Source: an uncultured Roseateles sp. (GTDB taxonomy: Bacteria; Pseudomonadota; Gammaproteobacteria; Burkholderiales; Burkholderiaceae_C). Taken from it: a DNA stretch of 64,000 bases. A program made the position numbers and the translations under genes. Below the pieces are notes generated by a model. It did not search any database, was not told the origin of the DNA, and was given only the letters and a program-made list of their open reading frames with translations. Within the stretch, counting starts at the first letter, position 1. The number at the start of each line of letters is the position of its first letter. The stretch covers positions 4,650,001-4,714,000 of the forward strand of contig NZ_OY729424.1 of NCBI RefSeq assembly GCF_963422335.1, given 5' to 3'. This document shows positions 33,363-43,319 of this stretch, one piece after another.

Positions 33363-33731
33363 CTATTCGGCCTTGAAGCCGAAGGCCCGTTCGTGCACGT
33401 AGACCAGCTTGCAGTCCTGCAGATACTGCGCATCGTGGATGCGCCCGGCCGCCACATAGCCGGTCTGACCGGCGTCAAGCGTGACAGGGGCGCCATCGAC
33501 CACCAGCGCCCCGCCCTCGCGCTTGAAGAACTGGATGCGCATGCGGCCCTCCACCACCACGGTCATGTCGTGGCCGGGGTGGCTGTGCGGTGGCTCGCTG
33601 CTGCCGGCCTGCCAGCGCTCCAGCATCACCGCCACCCCGTCGGGGTTGGCGGGCACGCAGGTGCGCACGGTGAAGCCCTGGGGCGCGTCGGGCACGACCA
33701 CATGGTGGTCCCAGATTGGATTTGCTTGCAT
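33363..33731 (-). CDS. Cupin-domain protein
   Basis: 122 residues, a single cupin barrel. HSHPGHDMTVVVEGRMRIQF (about 52-71) supplies the first cupin motif with metal-binding His residues, and the second (GYVAAGRIHDAQYLQDC) gives another His. Function is unspecified; such proteins are small dioxygenases, isomerases or sensors. It is 13 bp downstream of the TonB receptor gene on the same strand, so probably co-transcribed. Confidence 0.8.
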   Translation of the reverse strand: MQANPIWDHHVVVPDAPQGFTVRTCVPANPDGVAVMLERWQAGSSEPPHSHPGHDMTVVVEGRMRIQFFKREGGALVVDGAPVTLDAGQTGYVAAGRIHDAQYLQDCKLVYVHERAFGFKAE

Positions 33732-33744
33732 CTTGCTGGCCTCC

Positions 33745-36381
33745 TCAGAAGTTCATGGTGACCGACAACTGGGCGTTGCGGCCCAGTATCGGCCGAGCAT
33801 AGTAGTAGTCGCTGCCCGCCGGCGCCTGCACAAAGCCCGAGCGCGGATTGCCCTCGGTCAGGCCTATGGTGTTGGTCAGATTGCGCACCGCCGCGTTCAG
33901 GGTGAGGCTGGGCGTCAGCTCATAGCGCAGGCTCAGATTGATGGTCTTGTAGGCCGGCAGGCGCACCGAGTTGGAGACATCGGCAAAACGGTCGCCGATG
34001 TAATGCCAGGCCACGTTGAATTCGCCCTTGCCGTCATTGAAGAAGAAGGTTGGCGCGATGGTGAAGTTGCGGTCGGGCGTGCGCTCCGGGCGGTTGCCTG
34101 ACCAGCTGGTGGCCTCCTTCAGCAACGCTTCCAGGTCGGTGCCGCTGCCACGCAAGACGCGCAGGTTGTTGACGCTGAAGCGCGAGCGCTGCAGCACACC
34201 GGTGGCGGCGAACTCGAACCAGCGCAGCGGCCGCCAGCTCAACTCGAACTCCAGGCCCTGAGACTTCACGCCCTGCAGCATCTCGACCTGGGCGTTGTCC
34301 ACCTCGGCGCTGTTCGGGTCGCCTTTGAAGTTGGCCTTGTAGAAGGTCAGGGTGGCGGCGAAGTTCTTGGCCTGCATGCGCGCACCCAGCTCGCCGAACT
34401 GGATCTTGGTCACCGGCAGATCACCGGTGGTCTGGTAGCTCTTGGCGAAGCGTCCGTAGACGGCGATATTGTTGTTCAACAGGTAGTTGCCGCCAAACGT
34501 CCAGGAGGGTTCGGTCCAGCGGTTGCGCACCATCTCGTACTTGCCATTGGTCGGGTAGGCCCAGTAGTTGTTGGCGATGATGTTGTCCACATCGCAGGCC
34601 GCGTCGCCCAGGGCGGCGCGATCGCAGCCCGGCTTGAAGGCCCCCGGTATGGGCTCGTACTCGCCAAAGCCGCCGCGTCCCTGTAGGTAGCGGAAGCGCT
34701 CGATGCGCAGGCCGGCGTCGAGGCGCAGCGCGTCGCTGACCTTGTATTCGTCGTTCAGATAGACCGACATCGAGGTGTTGTGGCTCTTGTCGTTGCCGTC
34801 CCCCCAGGTGGAATGCTCGCGCACGCCGTTCTCGGTGTAGGAACCCACTACCTTGCCGGCCGGATCGAGCGCCACCAGGTCGACCCGCCTGGCGTGGTTG
34901 CGCACATCGGTGACGAAGCGCGCCGACACCGGGCTGCCGCCCTCGCTCAGCGAGTTGAAGGTCAGCAGGCCCAGACCGAGGTTGTTGCGCTCGGTATTCC
35001 AGGTCAGCCGCATATCGTTGACGAACTCGCGATTGACCTGCTTGTCGGCCTGCAGCACGTTGTCGGACAGCAGGCCGTTGCCGTTCAGGGCATTGAGCTG
35101 CTCAGGGGTGGAGAGGACCTCGCCGGTCGAGACAATGCGGATCGCGGGCTTGCAGCTGCCGCCGCAGGCCGGGGCGAAGCGGTCCAGCATCTCCTGCACA
35201 TAGCCGAACTTGGCCGGGTTCAGGCGGTCGACGGCCGGGCGCAGGCTGTTGTTGCTGGACGAGAACACCACGCTGGCGGTCACGTCGGAGTCTGTGTAGC
35301 GGCCCTTGGACGAGAACTTCCAGGCCGGGGACAGGGCCTTCTCGTAGTTGTAGCCCAGCGCAAAGGCCTTGTGGTCATAACCGTCCCGCGAGTCCACGGT
35401 CTGCATGAAGGTGCCGGGCACCAGCGATGTGCGCACCGTCTGTACACCCGAGTCCAGGCCAATCATGGTGCCGTAGTGGGCGTCGATGCCGGGCAGGCTG
35501 CGCGGATTGTCCTTGCCTATCACCGGAATCGGCAGATAGAACATGGTGTGGTCGTGCATGCCCTTGAGGTTGATGCTCCACTCGCCGTCCTCGATCTTGC
35601 GGCCGATGTGCGCGCGCACCGTGCCGCCCTTGTTGCCGGTGAATTCGGGGTAGCGCACGCCGTCGTCCACCCGGTAGTAGCCCGACACGCCGCCGAACCA
35701 GCCGTCACCCAGGCCACCGGCATAGCGCAGGTCCACGCGCTTCTGGTTGTAGTCGGAGGTGGTCAGGCGCAGCGCGCCCTCGGGCTTGCCCTGGTTGCGG
35801 AAGGTGAGGAAGTTGATCGTGGCGCCGGCGCCGTTGGTGGTCAGGATGGCCGAGGTGCCACCGCGCACCGCCTCCATGCGGTCTATGCCCAGCTCCGACT
35901 TGACCAGGCCGTCGGCCGACCAGCTCGGGTAGTAGAAGATGGGCAGGCCATCCTCCTGCACCTGCACCCAGCGCTGGTTGCCGCCGGACATGCCGCGCAC
36001 CGAGTAGTTGTTGGACATCTCGCCGGCCGAGGCCTCGATATACATGCCCGGCACCAGCTCCATGGCCTCGGCCGCCGAGTACGGCGCCTTGCGGTCCAGC
36101 GCCTCGCGGTCGGCCACGGTCACGGCCACCGAGCTTTCACGCACGGTGCGAGCGAGGCCGGTGCTGCCGGTGACGACGACGCGGTCCAGCTGGTTGCTGC
36201 CATCGTCCTTGCTTTTACTCTTCTCGGCCGGTTTGTCATCGCTGGCCGCTGCGGTCTGGGCCAGCGCGTGGGGCGCGGCCAGCTGCAGCAGCAGCACCGC
36301 GGCCAGCCAGGTGGCGCGAGGCTTGAAACGATTCGATTCGGGGGCGCAATGGGCCTGTTCAGCTTTTCTTCTCATGCTCAT
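33745..36381 (-). CDS. TonB-dependent outer-membrane receptor
   Basis: 878 residues. Start ATG 36381 follows GGAGAC. Signal peptide (ATWLAAVLLLQLAAPHALAQ), TonB-box-like region (LDRVVVTGS), a plug domain (AEAMELVPGMYIEAS, GGTSAILTTNGAGATINFL), then a 22-strand barrel ending in a C-terminal Phe (NAQLSVTMNF), as outer-membrane assembly requires. The substrate is not evident; it is nearest to the carbohydrate operon but is separated from glucokinase by 145 bp. A sugar, a siderophore or a metal complex are all possible. Confidence 0.92.
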   Translation of the reverse strand: MSMRRKAEQAHCAPESNRFKPRATWLAAVLLLQLAAPHALAQTAAASDDKPAEKSKSKDDGSNQLDRVVVTGSTGLARTVRESSVAVTVADREALDRKAPYSAAEAMELVPGMYIEASAGEMSNNYSVRGMSGGNQRWVQVQEDGLPIFYYPSWSADGLVKSELGIDRMEAVRGGTSAILTTNGAGATINFLTFRNQGKPEGALRLTTSDYNQKRVDLRYAGGLGDGWFGGVSGYYRVDDGVRYPEFTGNKGGTVRAHIGRKIEDGEWSINLKGMHDHTMFYLPIPVIGKDNPRSLPGIDAHYGTMIGLDSGVQTVRTSLVPGTFMQTVDSRDGYDHKAFALGYNYEKALSPAWKFSSKGRYTDSDVTASVVFSSSNNSLRPAVDRLNPAKFGYVQEMLDRFAPACGGSCKPAIRIVSTGEVLSTPEQLNALNGNGLLSDNVLQADKQVNREFVNDMRLTWNTERNNLGLGLLTFNSLSEGGSPVSARFVTDVRNHARRVDLVALDPAGKVVGSYTENGVREHSTWGDGNDKSHNTSMSVYLNDEYKVSDALRLDAGLRIERFRYLQGRGGFGEYEPIPGAFKPGCDRAALGDAACDVDNIIANNYWAYPTNGKYEMVRNRWTEPSWTFGGNYLLNNNIAVYGRFAKSYQTTGDLPVTKIQFGELGARMQAKNFAATLTFYKANFKGDPNSAEVDNAQVEMLQGVKSQGLEFELSWRPLRWFEFAATGVLQRSRFSVNNLRVLRGSGTDLEALLKEATSWSGNRPERTPDRNFTIAPTFFFNDGKGEFNVAWHYIGDRFADVSNSVRLPAYKTINLSLRYELTPSLTLNAAVRNLTNTIGLTEGNPRSGFVQAPAGSDYYYARPILGRNAQLSVTMNF

Positions 36382-36526
36382 GTCTCCGTTGGTCTTGAGG
36401 TCACTGGGAAATGGCGGGCAAAGGGAAGCCCCTGCTGGGCCTGAGCGGCCTGGCATCGGACTTCGGTTGAAGACGGTCGCGCCCAGCCCCGGGCGCGCCG
36501 TGTCGGTCAGTGCGGCGGGCTGCGGT

Positions 36527-37513
36527 TCATAGCGCTCGACTCGCTCCGAGCAGGGCCGGCGGCTCCTGACTCGCAATCACATAGGAGGGCACCTCGTGCA
36601 TATAGCCGGCGAGCCGCCCCTTGGCTTCAAAGCGCTTGCGGAAGTCCGAGCGCCTGAAGCGCTCGGCCCCCAGGCGCGGCACGATGCCGCCGCCGATGTA
36701 GACACCGCCGCGGGCGCCCAGCGACAGCACCAGGTCCCCGGACACATCGCCCAGAAAGGCACAGAACAGGGCCAGCGCCTCGGCACTCTGTGGCTCGCCG
36801 GCGAGGGCCTGGCTCAGCACGTCGACCGGGCCGGGCACGGCGGCCAGCGGCCGGCCATCCACCTCGGCAATCGCCTGCAGCAGATTGACAAGACCTGGCC
36901 CCGACAGCACCCGCTCGGCGGAGACCCGGCCAAAGCGCCGGCGCAGGCTGGCCAGCAGCGCGGCCTCGCGATCGTTCTGCGGCGCCAGGCTGACATGGCC
37001 GCCCTCGGTCTGCAGTGCCACCCATTGGCGATCGGCCTGTGGGACCAGTCCCGACACGCCGAGGCCTGTGCCGGGGCCAATCACAGCCAGCGGCCCCGGT
37101 GCGCCGGTGGTGGGCCCGCCGACATGCCAGAAATCCGGTTCCGGCAGCACGGGTATCGCCAGCGCCAGCGCGGTGAAATCGTTCAACACCACCAGGCGTT
37201 GCAGCTCCAGCTGCCGATGCAGGGCCTGGACCGAGAAGCCCCAGTCGCGGTTGGTCAGGCGTATCTGGTCGTCCAGCACCGCGCTGGCCACGCCCAGGGC
37301 TGCTTGGATGGGGCGAGCTGCACCGGCCGCGTCCAGGGTCTGCAGATAGCGCTGCAGGCAGTCGCCCAGATCGCGGTGGGCATCGCAGGCCAGCGTCTGC
37401 ACATGCTGGATGGCCGCGCCATCCCCACCCTGCCAGCCCAGGCGTACATGGGTGCCGCCCACATCGGCCAGCAGGCGGGCGCCGGCCGGGCTACGTTCGC
37501 CTATCGCGATCAC
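36527..37513 (-). CDS. glk: Glucokinase (GTG start)
   Basis: 328 residues, starting GTG at 37513, which overlaps the upstream stop (GTGA) and follows GGAGCA. Phosphate-binding ADVGGTHVRLG (about 16-26), VIGPGTGLGVSGL, EGGHVSLAP and GGVYIGGGIVPRL are the ROK-independent glucokinase motifs. It phosphorylates glucose released by the operon's other enzymes. It is the last gene of the carbohydrate operon. Confidence 0.92.
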   Translation of the reverse strand: MIAIGERSPAGARLLADVGGTHVRLGWQGGDGAAIQHVQTLACDAHRDLGDCLQRYLQTLDAAGAARPIQAALGVASAVLDDQIRLTNRDWGFSVQALHRQLELQRLVVLNDFTALALAIPVLPEPDFWHVGGPTTGAPGPLAVIGPGTGLGVSGLVPQADRQWVALQTEGGHVSLAPQNDREAALLASLRRRFGRVSAERVLSGPGLVNLLQAIAEVDGRPLAAVPGPVDVLSQALAGEPQSAEALALFCAFLGDVSGDLVLSLGARGGVYIGGGIVPRLGAERFRRSDFRKRFEAKGRLAGYMHEVPSYVIASQEPPALLGASRAL

Positions 37514-38673
37514 GGTGTTGCTCCTTCTTGCTGCAAGGGGGTCCAGGCGCTGCCGGCGCGGTGGCTGGCCAGCACGGCCTCGACAAAGGCCAGTCCGGCC
37601 ACGCCGTCGGCGGCGGTGGTGAGCCAGCGGCTGGCCGGGGCCACGGCCCTGCCGTCCCGCCGCGCGCGGATGTGTTCGGCGGCATCGCGATAGAGCTGGG
37701 CAAAGGCCTCCAGATAGCCCTCGGGATGGCCGGCCGGGATGCGCGTGGCGGCCTGCGCCTCGGCGCAGCCTACCCGCCCCCTTGTGAGGCGCTGCGTGGC
37801 GCCACCCAGCGGGGTGAAGAGCAGCTCGTTGGGCTGCTCCTGCGCAAACTCGAGGCTGGCGCGGCTGCCGTAGACGCGCAGGCGCAAGGCGTTTTCGCAA
37901 CCGGTGGCCACCTGGCTGGCCCACAGCAGGCCGCGCACACCATCGGGAAAGCGCAGCATCGCCTGCACATGGTCATCCAGCTTGCGGCCGGGCACCAGGC
38001 TGCTGAGTTCAGCGCAGACGGACTCGGCCTGCAGGCCGCTGACAAAACTCGCCAGATGGTAGGCATGGGTGCCGATATCGCCCAGCGCGCCGGCCGGGCC
38101 AGCTTGGGCAGGATCGCAGCGCCAGCTTGCCTGCTTCTGACCCGATTGTTCGATCGGCTCGGCCAGCCAGTCCTGCGCGTACTCGACCTGTATCAGGCGC
38201 AGCGAGCCCAGCTCACCGGCCTCCACCATTGCACGGGCCTGCCGCACCAGGGGGTAGCCGCTGTAGGTGTGGGTCAGGCACAGCAGGAGCTCGCGGTGCC
38301 GGGCCAGCGACTGCAGCGCACGGGCATCGGCCAGCGAGGTGGCCAGCGGCTTGTCGCAGATCACATCAATGCCGGCCTCCAGAAAGGCCGTGGCCACCGG
38401 CGCATGCAGATGATTCGGCGTGACGATGGCGACCGCGTCGATGCCATCGGGCCGCGCCGCTTCGCGCTTGGCCATCTCCTGCCAGCTGGCATAGCTGCGC
38501 GAGGAGTCCAGGCCCAGCTCGTCGGCACTGGCCAGCGCACGCAAGGGGTCGCTGGACAGCGCACCGGCCACCAGCTGCCACTGCCCATCGAGCCGCGCGG
38601 CCATCCGGTGCACGCCGCCGATGAAGGCGCCCTGCCCGCCGCCGACCATGCCAAGTCTGAGTGGAGTGGTCAT
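37510..38673 (-). CDS. Gfo/Idh/MocA family oxidoreductase
   Basis: 387 residues. A Rossmann nucleotide-binding start (GMVGGGQGAFIGGVHRMA, about 8-25), DKPLATSLADARAL (about 92-105) with the family Lys-Pro, and a C-terminal alpha/beta domain holding the GDIGTHAYHLASF active-site His. Family members oxidise sugar hydroxyls with NAD(P), for example at C3 of glycosides. The stop overlaps the glk start and the start overlaps the upstream isomerase stop. Confidence 0.9.
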   Translation of the reverse strand: MTTPLRLGMVGGGQGAFIGGVHRMAARLDGQWQLVAGALSSDPLRALASADELGLDSSRSYASWQEMAKREAARPDGIDAVAIVTPNHLHAPVATAFLEAGIDVICDKPLATSLADARALQSLARHRELLLCLTHTYSGYPLVRQARAMVEAGELGSLRLIQVEYAQDWLAEPIEQSGQKQASWRCDPAQAGPAGALGDIGTHAYHLASFVSGLQAESVCAELSSLVPGRKLDDHVQAMLRFPDGVRGLLWASQVATGCENALRLRVYGSRASLEFAQEQPNELLFTPLGGATQRLTRGRVGCAEAQAATRIPAGHPEGYLEAFAQLYRDAAEHIRARRDGRAVAPASRWLTTAADGVAGLAFVEAVLASHRAGSAWTPLQQEGATP

Positions 38674-39734
38674 GACCCTCCTCCCAGACCCAATAGCTGG
38701 CGCAGCTCGGCGCGCGGCGCCTGCCCATCGGCAAAGTCATCGAAGGCACGATCGGCCACGCGGATGATGTGCCGCTTGATGAACTCGGCGCCCTCGCGCG
38801 CGCCGTCCTCCGGATGCTTCAGGCAGCACTCCCACTCCAGCACCGCCCAGCCCGGATAGTCGTGCTGCGCGAGCTTGGAGAAGATGGCACCGAAATCGAT
38901 CTGCCCATCGCCCAGCGAGCGGAAGCGCCCGGCCCGCTCCAGCCAAGGCGCATAGCCGCCGTAGACGCCCTGCCGGCCATTCGGGCGGAACTCGGCGTCC
39001 TTGACGTGGAAGGCGCGGATGCGGGCGTGGTAGATGTCGATGAAAGCCAGATAGTCCAGCTGCTGCAGCAGGAAGTGGCTGGGGTCGTAGAGGATGTTGG
39101 CGCGCGGATGCTGGCCCACGGCCTCGAGAAAGCGCTCGAAGGTCAGGCCGTCGAACAGGTCCTCGCCCGGGTGCAGTTCGTAGCAGACATCGACGCCGGC
39201 CTCATCGAAGGCATCGAGAATCGGCCGCCAGCGCCGCGCCAGTTCGGCGAAGGCCTCTTCGATCAGGCCGGCCGGCCGCTGCGGCCAGGGGTAGAGGTAA
39301 GGCCAGGCCAGCGCACCGGAGAAGGTGGCGTGGGCTTTCAGCCCGAGTCGTTGTGAAGCCCTCGCGGCAAGCTTCAGTTGCCCGGCGGCCCAGGCACTGC
39401 GCTCCGCCGCATCGCCTCGAACCGCTGGCGCCGCAAAGCCATCGAACTGCCTGTCGTAGGCCGGGTGCACGGCCAGGAGCTGGCCTTGCAGATGGGTGGA
39501 CAGCTCGCTGATCTGCAGGCCCATGCTGGCCAGCCGGCCGCGCAGATCATCGCAATAGCTTTGGCTCTCGGCAGCCAGCGCCAGATCGAACAGGCGTGCG
39601 TCCCAGCTGGGGATTTGCAGCGCCGCAAAGCCCAGGCCGGCCGACCAGTCGGCCAGATGGTCCAAGGTGTCGAACGGGACCTGATCGCCCGCGAACTGGG
39701 CGAGGAAGAGGCCGGGGCCTTGGATCGTTTTCAT
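38670..39734 (-). CDS. Sugar phosphate isomerase/epimerase-like TIM-barrel protein
   Basis: 354 residues in the AP-endonuclease-2/xylose-isomerase-like TIM fold: YELHPGEDLFDG (about 177-188), YDPSHFLLQQLDY and HVKDAEF supply the metal-binding acidic and His residues. Such proteins accompany Gfo/Idh dehydrogenases and act on keto-sugars or inositols. It is coupled by overlap to both neighbours (Gfo/Idh and LacI). The exact reaction cannot be read from sequence. Confidence 0.86.
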   Translation of the reverse strand: MKTIQGPGLFLAQFAGDQVPFDTLDHLADWSAGLGFAALQIPSWDARLFDLALAAESQSYCDDLRGRLASMGLQISELSTHLQGQLLAVHPAYDRQFDGFAAPAVRGDAAERSAWAAGQLKLAARASQRLGLKAHATFSGALAWPYLYPWPQRPAGLIEEAFAELARRWRPILDAFDEAGVDVCYELHPGEDLFDGLTFERFLEAVGQHPRANILYDPSHFLLQQLDYLAFIDIYHARIRAFHVKDAEFRPNGRQGVYGGYAPWLERAGRFRSLGDGQIDFGAIFSKLAQHDYPGWAVLEWECCLKHPEDGAREGAEFIKRHIIRVADRAFDDFADGQAPRAELRQLLGLGGGS

Positions 39735-40768
39735 GCCTGGCCTCCCAGTCGATCACTTTGGCGTTCGATCAGCTGTGCCTGCTCCAGCACGCATAGTTGG
39801 TCCACCGGTTCGCCGTCCAGCCGGCGCAGCAGCAGCTGGCCCAATTGCCGGCCGGCGCCATGCAGCGAGGCGTAGTAGGTGGAGAGCGGTGGCACGAAAT
39901 AGGCGCTGACATTGCTGTCGTCGGTGGCCACCACGGCGGCCTCGCGGCCGGCCTGCCAGCCCAGCTCGGCAAAGGCCGACAGGGCGCCGAGCGCGGCGTA
40001 TTCATTCGCGCAGACAAAGGCGGTGGGCCGGGGCTGGCGCTTGGCCAACTCCAGCACCAGGCGGCGGCCATCGGCGGCCGACAGGCCCGAGCATTGCGTC
40101 AGCGCCGCATCGTGCGGCAGACCCACCTCGCGCAACGCGCGGCGGTGGCCCGCATCGCGGTGCTGGCTGTACATCAGCTCGGCCGGCGGATTCAGCATGG
40201 CGATCTGGCGGTGGCCGCAGGCGATCAACCGCTGGGTGGCGCGGTAGGCCATGTCCTCATGGTCGGTGTCGTACCAGGGATGCGCCTGCTCCAGCGCGCT
40301 GCGGCCATAGCTGACGAACGGAAAATCCTGCTCCAGCAGGTAGCGTATGCGCTCGTCCTGCGGCCTTGTCTGAGTCAGCACCAGGCCATCGACACGGCGC
40401 GCCTCCACCAGCTTGCGCAGCGCCGCAACCGGATCTTCATCGGGCAGCTCGGGCTGCACCACCAGGCTGTAGAAGGTGCCGGCCAGGGCGGCGTGCAGGC
40501 CCGAGACCAGGGCCATGAAGCCGCTGTCGGTGAAATCCTGCTCGCTGTTCTCGACCGGCAGCACGATGGACAGCGTGTAGGTCTTGCCGGTGCGCAGCTT
40601 CACGCCGGCCAGATTGGGCGTGTAGCCCAGCTCGCGGGCGGCGGCCTTGACCAGCTCGCGCGTCTCGCGCCTGACCTCGGGGCCGTCCTGCAGCGCGCGC
40701 GACACCGTGCCCAGCGACAGGCCGGTGTGGCGCATCAGGGTTTTGAGGGTGACCTTGGGTTCGCTCAT
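39731..40768 (-). CDS. LacI family transcriptional regulator
   Basis: 345 residues. HTH VTLKTLMRHTGLSLGTVSRAL (split at about 6-26) with hinge helix NLAGVKLRTGKT, then a periplasmic-binding-type effector domain. ATG 40768 overlaps the stop of the upstream glycoside hydrolase. It is embedded in the operon it most likely regulates, so it would be autoregulated. LacI-type operator-like sequences occur at 50865-50876 and 56414-56428. Confidence 0.92.
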   Translation of the reverse strand: MSEPKVTLKTLMRHTGLSLGTVSRALQDGPEVRRETRELVKAAARELGYTPNLAGVKLRTGKTYTLSIVLPVENSEQDFTDSGFMALVSGLHAALAGTFYSLVVQPELPDEDPVAALRKLVEARRVDGLVLTQTRPQDERIRYLLEQDFPFVSYGRSALEQAHPWYDTDHEDMAYRATQRLIACGHRQIAMLNPPAELMYSQHRDAGHRRALREVGLPHDAALTQCSGLSAADGRRLVLELAKRQPRPTAFVCANEYAALGALSAFAELGWQAGREAAVVATDDSNVSAYFVPPLSTYYASLHGAGRQLGQLLLRRLDGEPVDQLCVLEQAQLIERQSDRLGGQA

Positions 40769-42483
40769 GAGGTTTTGCTCTTCTTCAACAAACGGTGCCC
40801 CAGCAACAGGGCCACGCTGGAGGTCCAGGTGAAGGCGGGATCGCGCAGCGGCGCGCCGCTTTGCGCATCGAAGTTCTCGGCCAGGCCACCTGCCGCGCCG
40901 ATACCCGCGCACATCGCGGTGAAGCGCCGCGCCAGCTCGTCGCCCAGATCGGGGCGGCCGCAGCGGTCCATCGCAGCGACGAAGAGCATCGTCGTGGGAG
41001 CCCAGATCGGGCCGCGCCAATAGCCATCGGCGCGGTAGTGCGGGCTGCGTTGCGACTCGGTGGCCAGGCCGTGGACGCTGAGAAAGCGGCCGGGCTCGAA
41101 CAGCTCGGCCAGCAGCTGCTCGCGGATGGCCGCGGGCAGGCGTGGACCCAGCAGCAGCGGGGTGTAGGCGATCAGGCTATCGCCGTCGTTCACCGCCCTG
41201 CCATCGGCGAGGCGGGCCACGAAGCGTTCGCCGGTCCAGAGCTGGGCCATCAGCCGCTCGAACAGCGCGTCGGCCTGGCTGCGCCAGTCGCGCGCCTGCT
41301 CGGGCCGGCTCAAGCCCTCGGCCAGGGCCGAGAGCTCTTCCAGCTGCAAGATCAGGAAGCTGCTGAGGTCCGGGCTTTGCAGCGGCGTGCCCTGCAGGAA
41401 GACGGTGGCGTTGTCCCAGCCGGCGTCGTTGCCATGGTCGTAGGCGGGCAGGCCTCCCGCAGGCGCCGTGGCCAGCCAGCTGCATGCCTGCGCGGCCAGC
41501 CAGTCGTGCATCTGGGCGCGGCGCTCCTGCGACCAGGGCGCCTGGCTGCGCAGCTGGGCCACCGTCCAGCCATGCACCGGCGGCTTGGTGAAGCGCCAGT
41601 AGGCTTGCAGGTCGTTGGCGAAGTCCGGCAGGCGGCCGCTTTCATGCTGCAGCTCGAACATCACGGCCAGCTGCTGCCAGGCCAGCTCCGGCTGCAGCGT
41701 GCCCAGCGCCAGCGCATTGAAGCAATGGTCCCAGCTCCAGATATTGGTCATCCAGTTCTTGGACATATACATCGCCGGGTGGTGCAGCCGGCCCTCGGCC
41801 GGCACGATGCAGGACCAGGTGATGTAGGCGGCCAGTTGGCGCAGGGGCTGCAGATCTTCATCGACCGCCAGGGTCTGGCCCAACCAGGCTTGGAAGTCAG
41901 CGGCGGCATCGGCTTGTGCGGTCTCGAACGAGGCCACATCGCTGCGCGCCGGCATCACACGATAGAGGTGGAGGGAGGCGGCCACCGCGCCCGCTGCATC
42001 GGGCCGCAGGTCCAGCGCGATGCGCTCGGCACGCTGGCCCTGCCAGGGGGCGTCGAGCTGCAGTTCACCGGCAGACAAAGCGACTCGGGCCGACAGATCC
42101 TGGCTGGCGCAGCTGACATGCACCGCCTGTTCGTTCAGGCGCTGCGCATAGTCGTAGCGCTTGCTCTGCAAGGTGAGGCGCAGGCCCAGGCCACGGCCTT
42201 GCAGCGCCAAGGTATCGGCGTCGGCAAAGGCCAGCTGCAGCTCGCCGCCCTCGGCATGGAAGCTGAGAGCGTCGGGCTGCAGCGACCACGTGCCCTGCAC
42301 CGCCCTGCCCTCGCCATCGACCGGCAGCAGCTTGAACAACCGGCCCAGATCAGTGTGCTCGTCGCCGCCGCGCAGATGGCGCAGCCAGAAGGCGGCGTCC
42401 TCGGGAATCCAGGACACGCACAGCCAGCTGCCGCGCCTTGACAGCGGCACCGACCGGGGATCGAACAGGGTAGAGATCGTCAT
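40765..42483 (-). CDS. MGH1-like glycoside hydrolase, (alpha/alpha)6 barrel
   Basis: 572 residues. An N-terminal beta-rich domain (1-220) is followed by a catalytic barrel with NIWSWDHCFNALAL (catalytic Asp region), NDAGWDNATVF, YWRGPIWAPT and LAENFDAQSGAPL (candidate general base Glu). This set resembles GH63/GH37-type alpha-glucosidases, trehalases and mannosyl/glucosylglycerate hydrolases. No signal peptide, so the substrate is taken up intact by the ABC importer and cut in the cytoplasm (inference). Start ATG 42483 overlaps the permease stop. Confidence 0.82.
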   Translation of the reverse strand: MTISTLFDPRSVPLSRRGSWLCVSWIPEDAAFWLRHLRGGDEHTDLGRLFKLLPVDGEGRAVQGTWSLQPDALSFHAEGGELQLAFADADTLALQGRGLGLRLTLQSKRYDYAQRLNEQAVHVSCASQDLSARVALSAGELQLDAPWQGQRAERIALDLRPDAAGAVAASLHLYRVMPARSDVASFETAQADAAADFQAWLGQTLAVDEDLQPLRQLAAYITWSCIVPAEGRLHHPAMYMSKNWMTNIWSWDHCFNALALGTLQPELAWQQLAVMFELQHESGRLPDFANDLQAYWRFTKPPVHGWTVAQLRSQAPWSQERRAQMHDWLAAQACSWLATAPAGGLPAYDHGNDAGWDNATVFLQGTPLQSPDLSSFLILQLEELSALAEGLSRPEQARDWRSQADALFERLMAQLWTGERFVARLADGRAVNDGDSLIAYTPLLLGPRLPAAIREQLLAELFEPGRFLSVHGLATESQRSPHYRADGYWRGPIWAPTTMLFVAAMDRCGRPDLGDELARRFTAMCAGIGAAGGLAENFDAQSGAPLRDPAFTWTSSVALLLGHRLLKKSKTS

Positions 42484-43319
42484 CCCTTCACCGCGCCGGC
42501 ACTGGCGCCCTCCATGATGTGGCGCTGGGCCATGAAGAACAGCAAGAGCGGCGGCAGGCACAGCAGCACGGTCATTGCGGCAATGGCGGTCAGGTTGTTG
42601 GCATGCAGGCCGCGAAACTGGGCCAGGCCCAGCGGCAGCGTGTAGCTGCTCTGGTCGTTCAGAAAGATCAGCGGGCCCAGATAGTCGTTCCAGCTGCCCA
42701 GGAACTGGAAGGTGCCCACCAGCACCAGGGCCGGCGCCATCAGGGGCAGGTGGATGCGCCAGTAGATCTGCCAGGCGTTAGCGCCATCCATGCGTGCGGC
42801 CTCGTCGAGCTCGCGCGGGATGCTCATGATGAACTGGCGCAGCAGAAAGATGTAGAAGGCCGCACCGAAGAAATTGGGCACGATCAGCGGCTTCAAGGTG
42901 TTGATCCAGCCTAAAGCATTGAACTGCATGTAGAGCGGGATCATGGTCACGTCCCAGGGAATCATCATCGAGCCCAGCATCACCATGAAGAGGGTGTCGC
43001 GGCCGCGGAACTCGAAGCGGGCAAAGCCATAGGCCACCAGGCTGGAAGAGAACAGCTGGCCCAGCGTGGACAGCCCACCCACCAGCAGCGAATTCCACAG
43101 AAACTGGCCAAAGGGCTGTGCTGCCCAAGCTTCCACGAAGTTCTGCCAGCGCGGCAGTGCCGGCCACCAGACCGGGGGCCAGGTGTAGAGCTCGCTCTTG
43201 GCCTTCAGGGCCGTCACTAGCGTCCAGTACAGCGGCAGGGCAAAAGCCAGTGCCAGGCCCAGCATGACGGTGTAGTAGGCCAGCCTCTTGGCGTGGCGTG
43301 CGGGATCGAAGGGGGTCAT
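42480..43319 (-). CDS. Carbohydrate ABC transporter permease (MalG type)
   Basis: 279 residues with six membrane helices. The EAA loop DEAARMDGANAWQIYWRIHLP (split at about 180-200) contacts the ATPase. The order solute-binding protein, MalF-type, MalG-type permease is standard for CUT1 sugar importers. The start overlaps the MalF-type stop. Confidence 0.92.
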   Translation of the reverse strand: MTPFDPARHAKRLAYYTVMLGLALAFALPLYWTLVTALKAKSELYTWPPVWWPALPRWQNFVEAWAAQPFGQFLWNSLLVGGLSTLGQLFSSSLVAYGFARFEFRGRDTLFMVMLGSMMIPWDVTMIPLYMQFNALGWINTLKPLIVPNFFGAAFYIFLLRQFIMSIPRELDEAARMDGANAWQIYWRIHLPLMAPALVLVGTFQFLGSWNDYLGPLIFLNDQSSYTLPLGLAQFRGLHANNLTAIAAMTVLLCLPPLLLFFMAQRHIMEGASAGAVKG

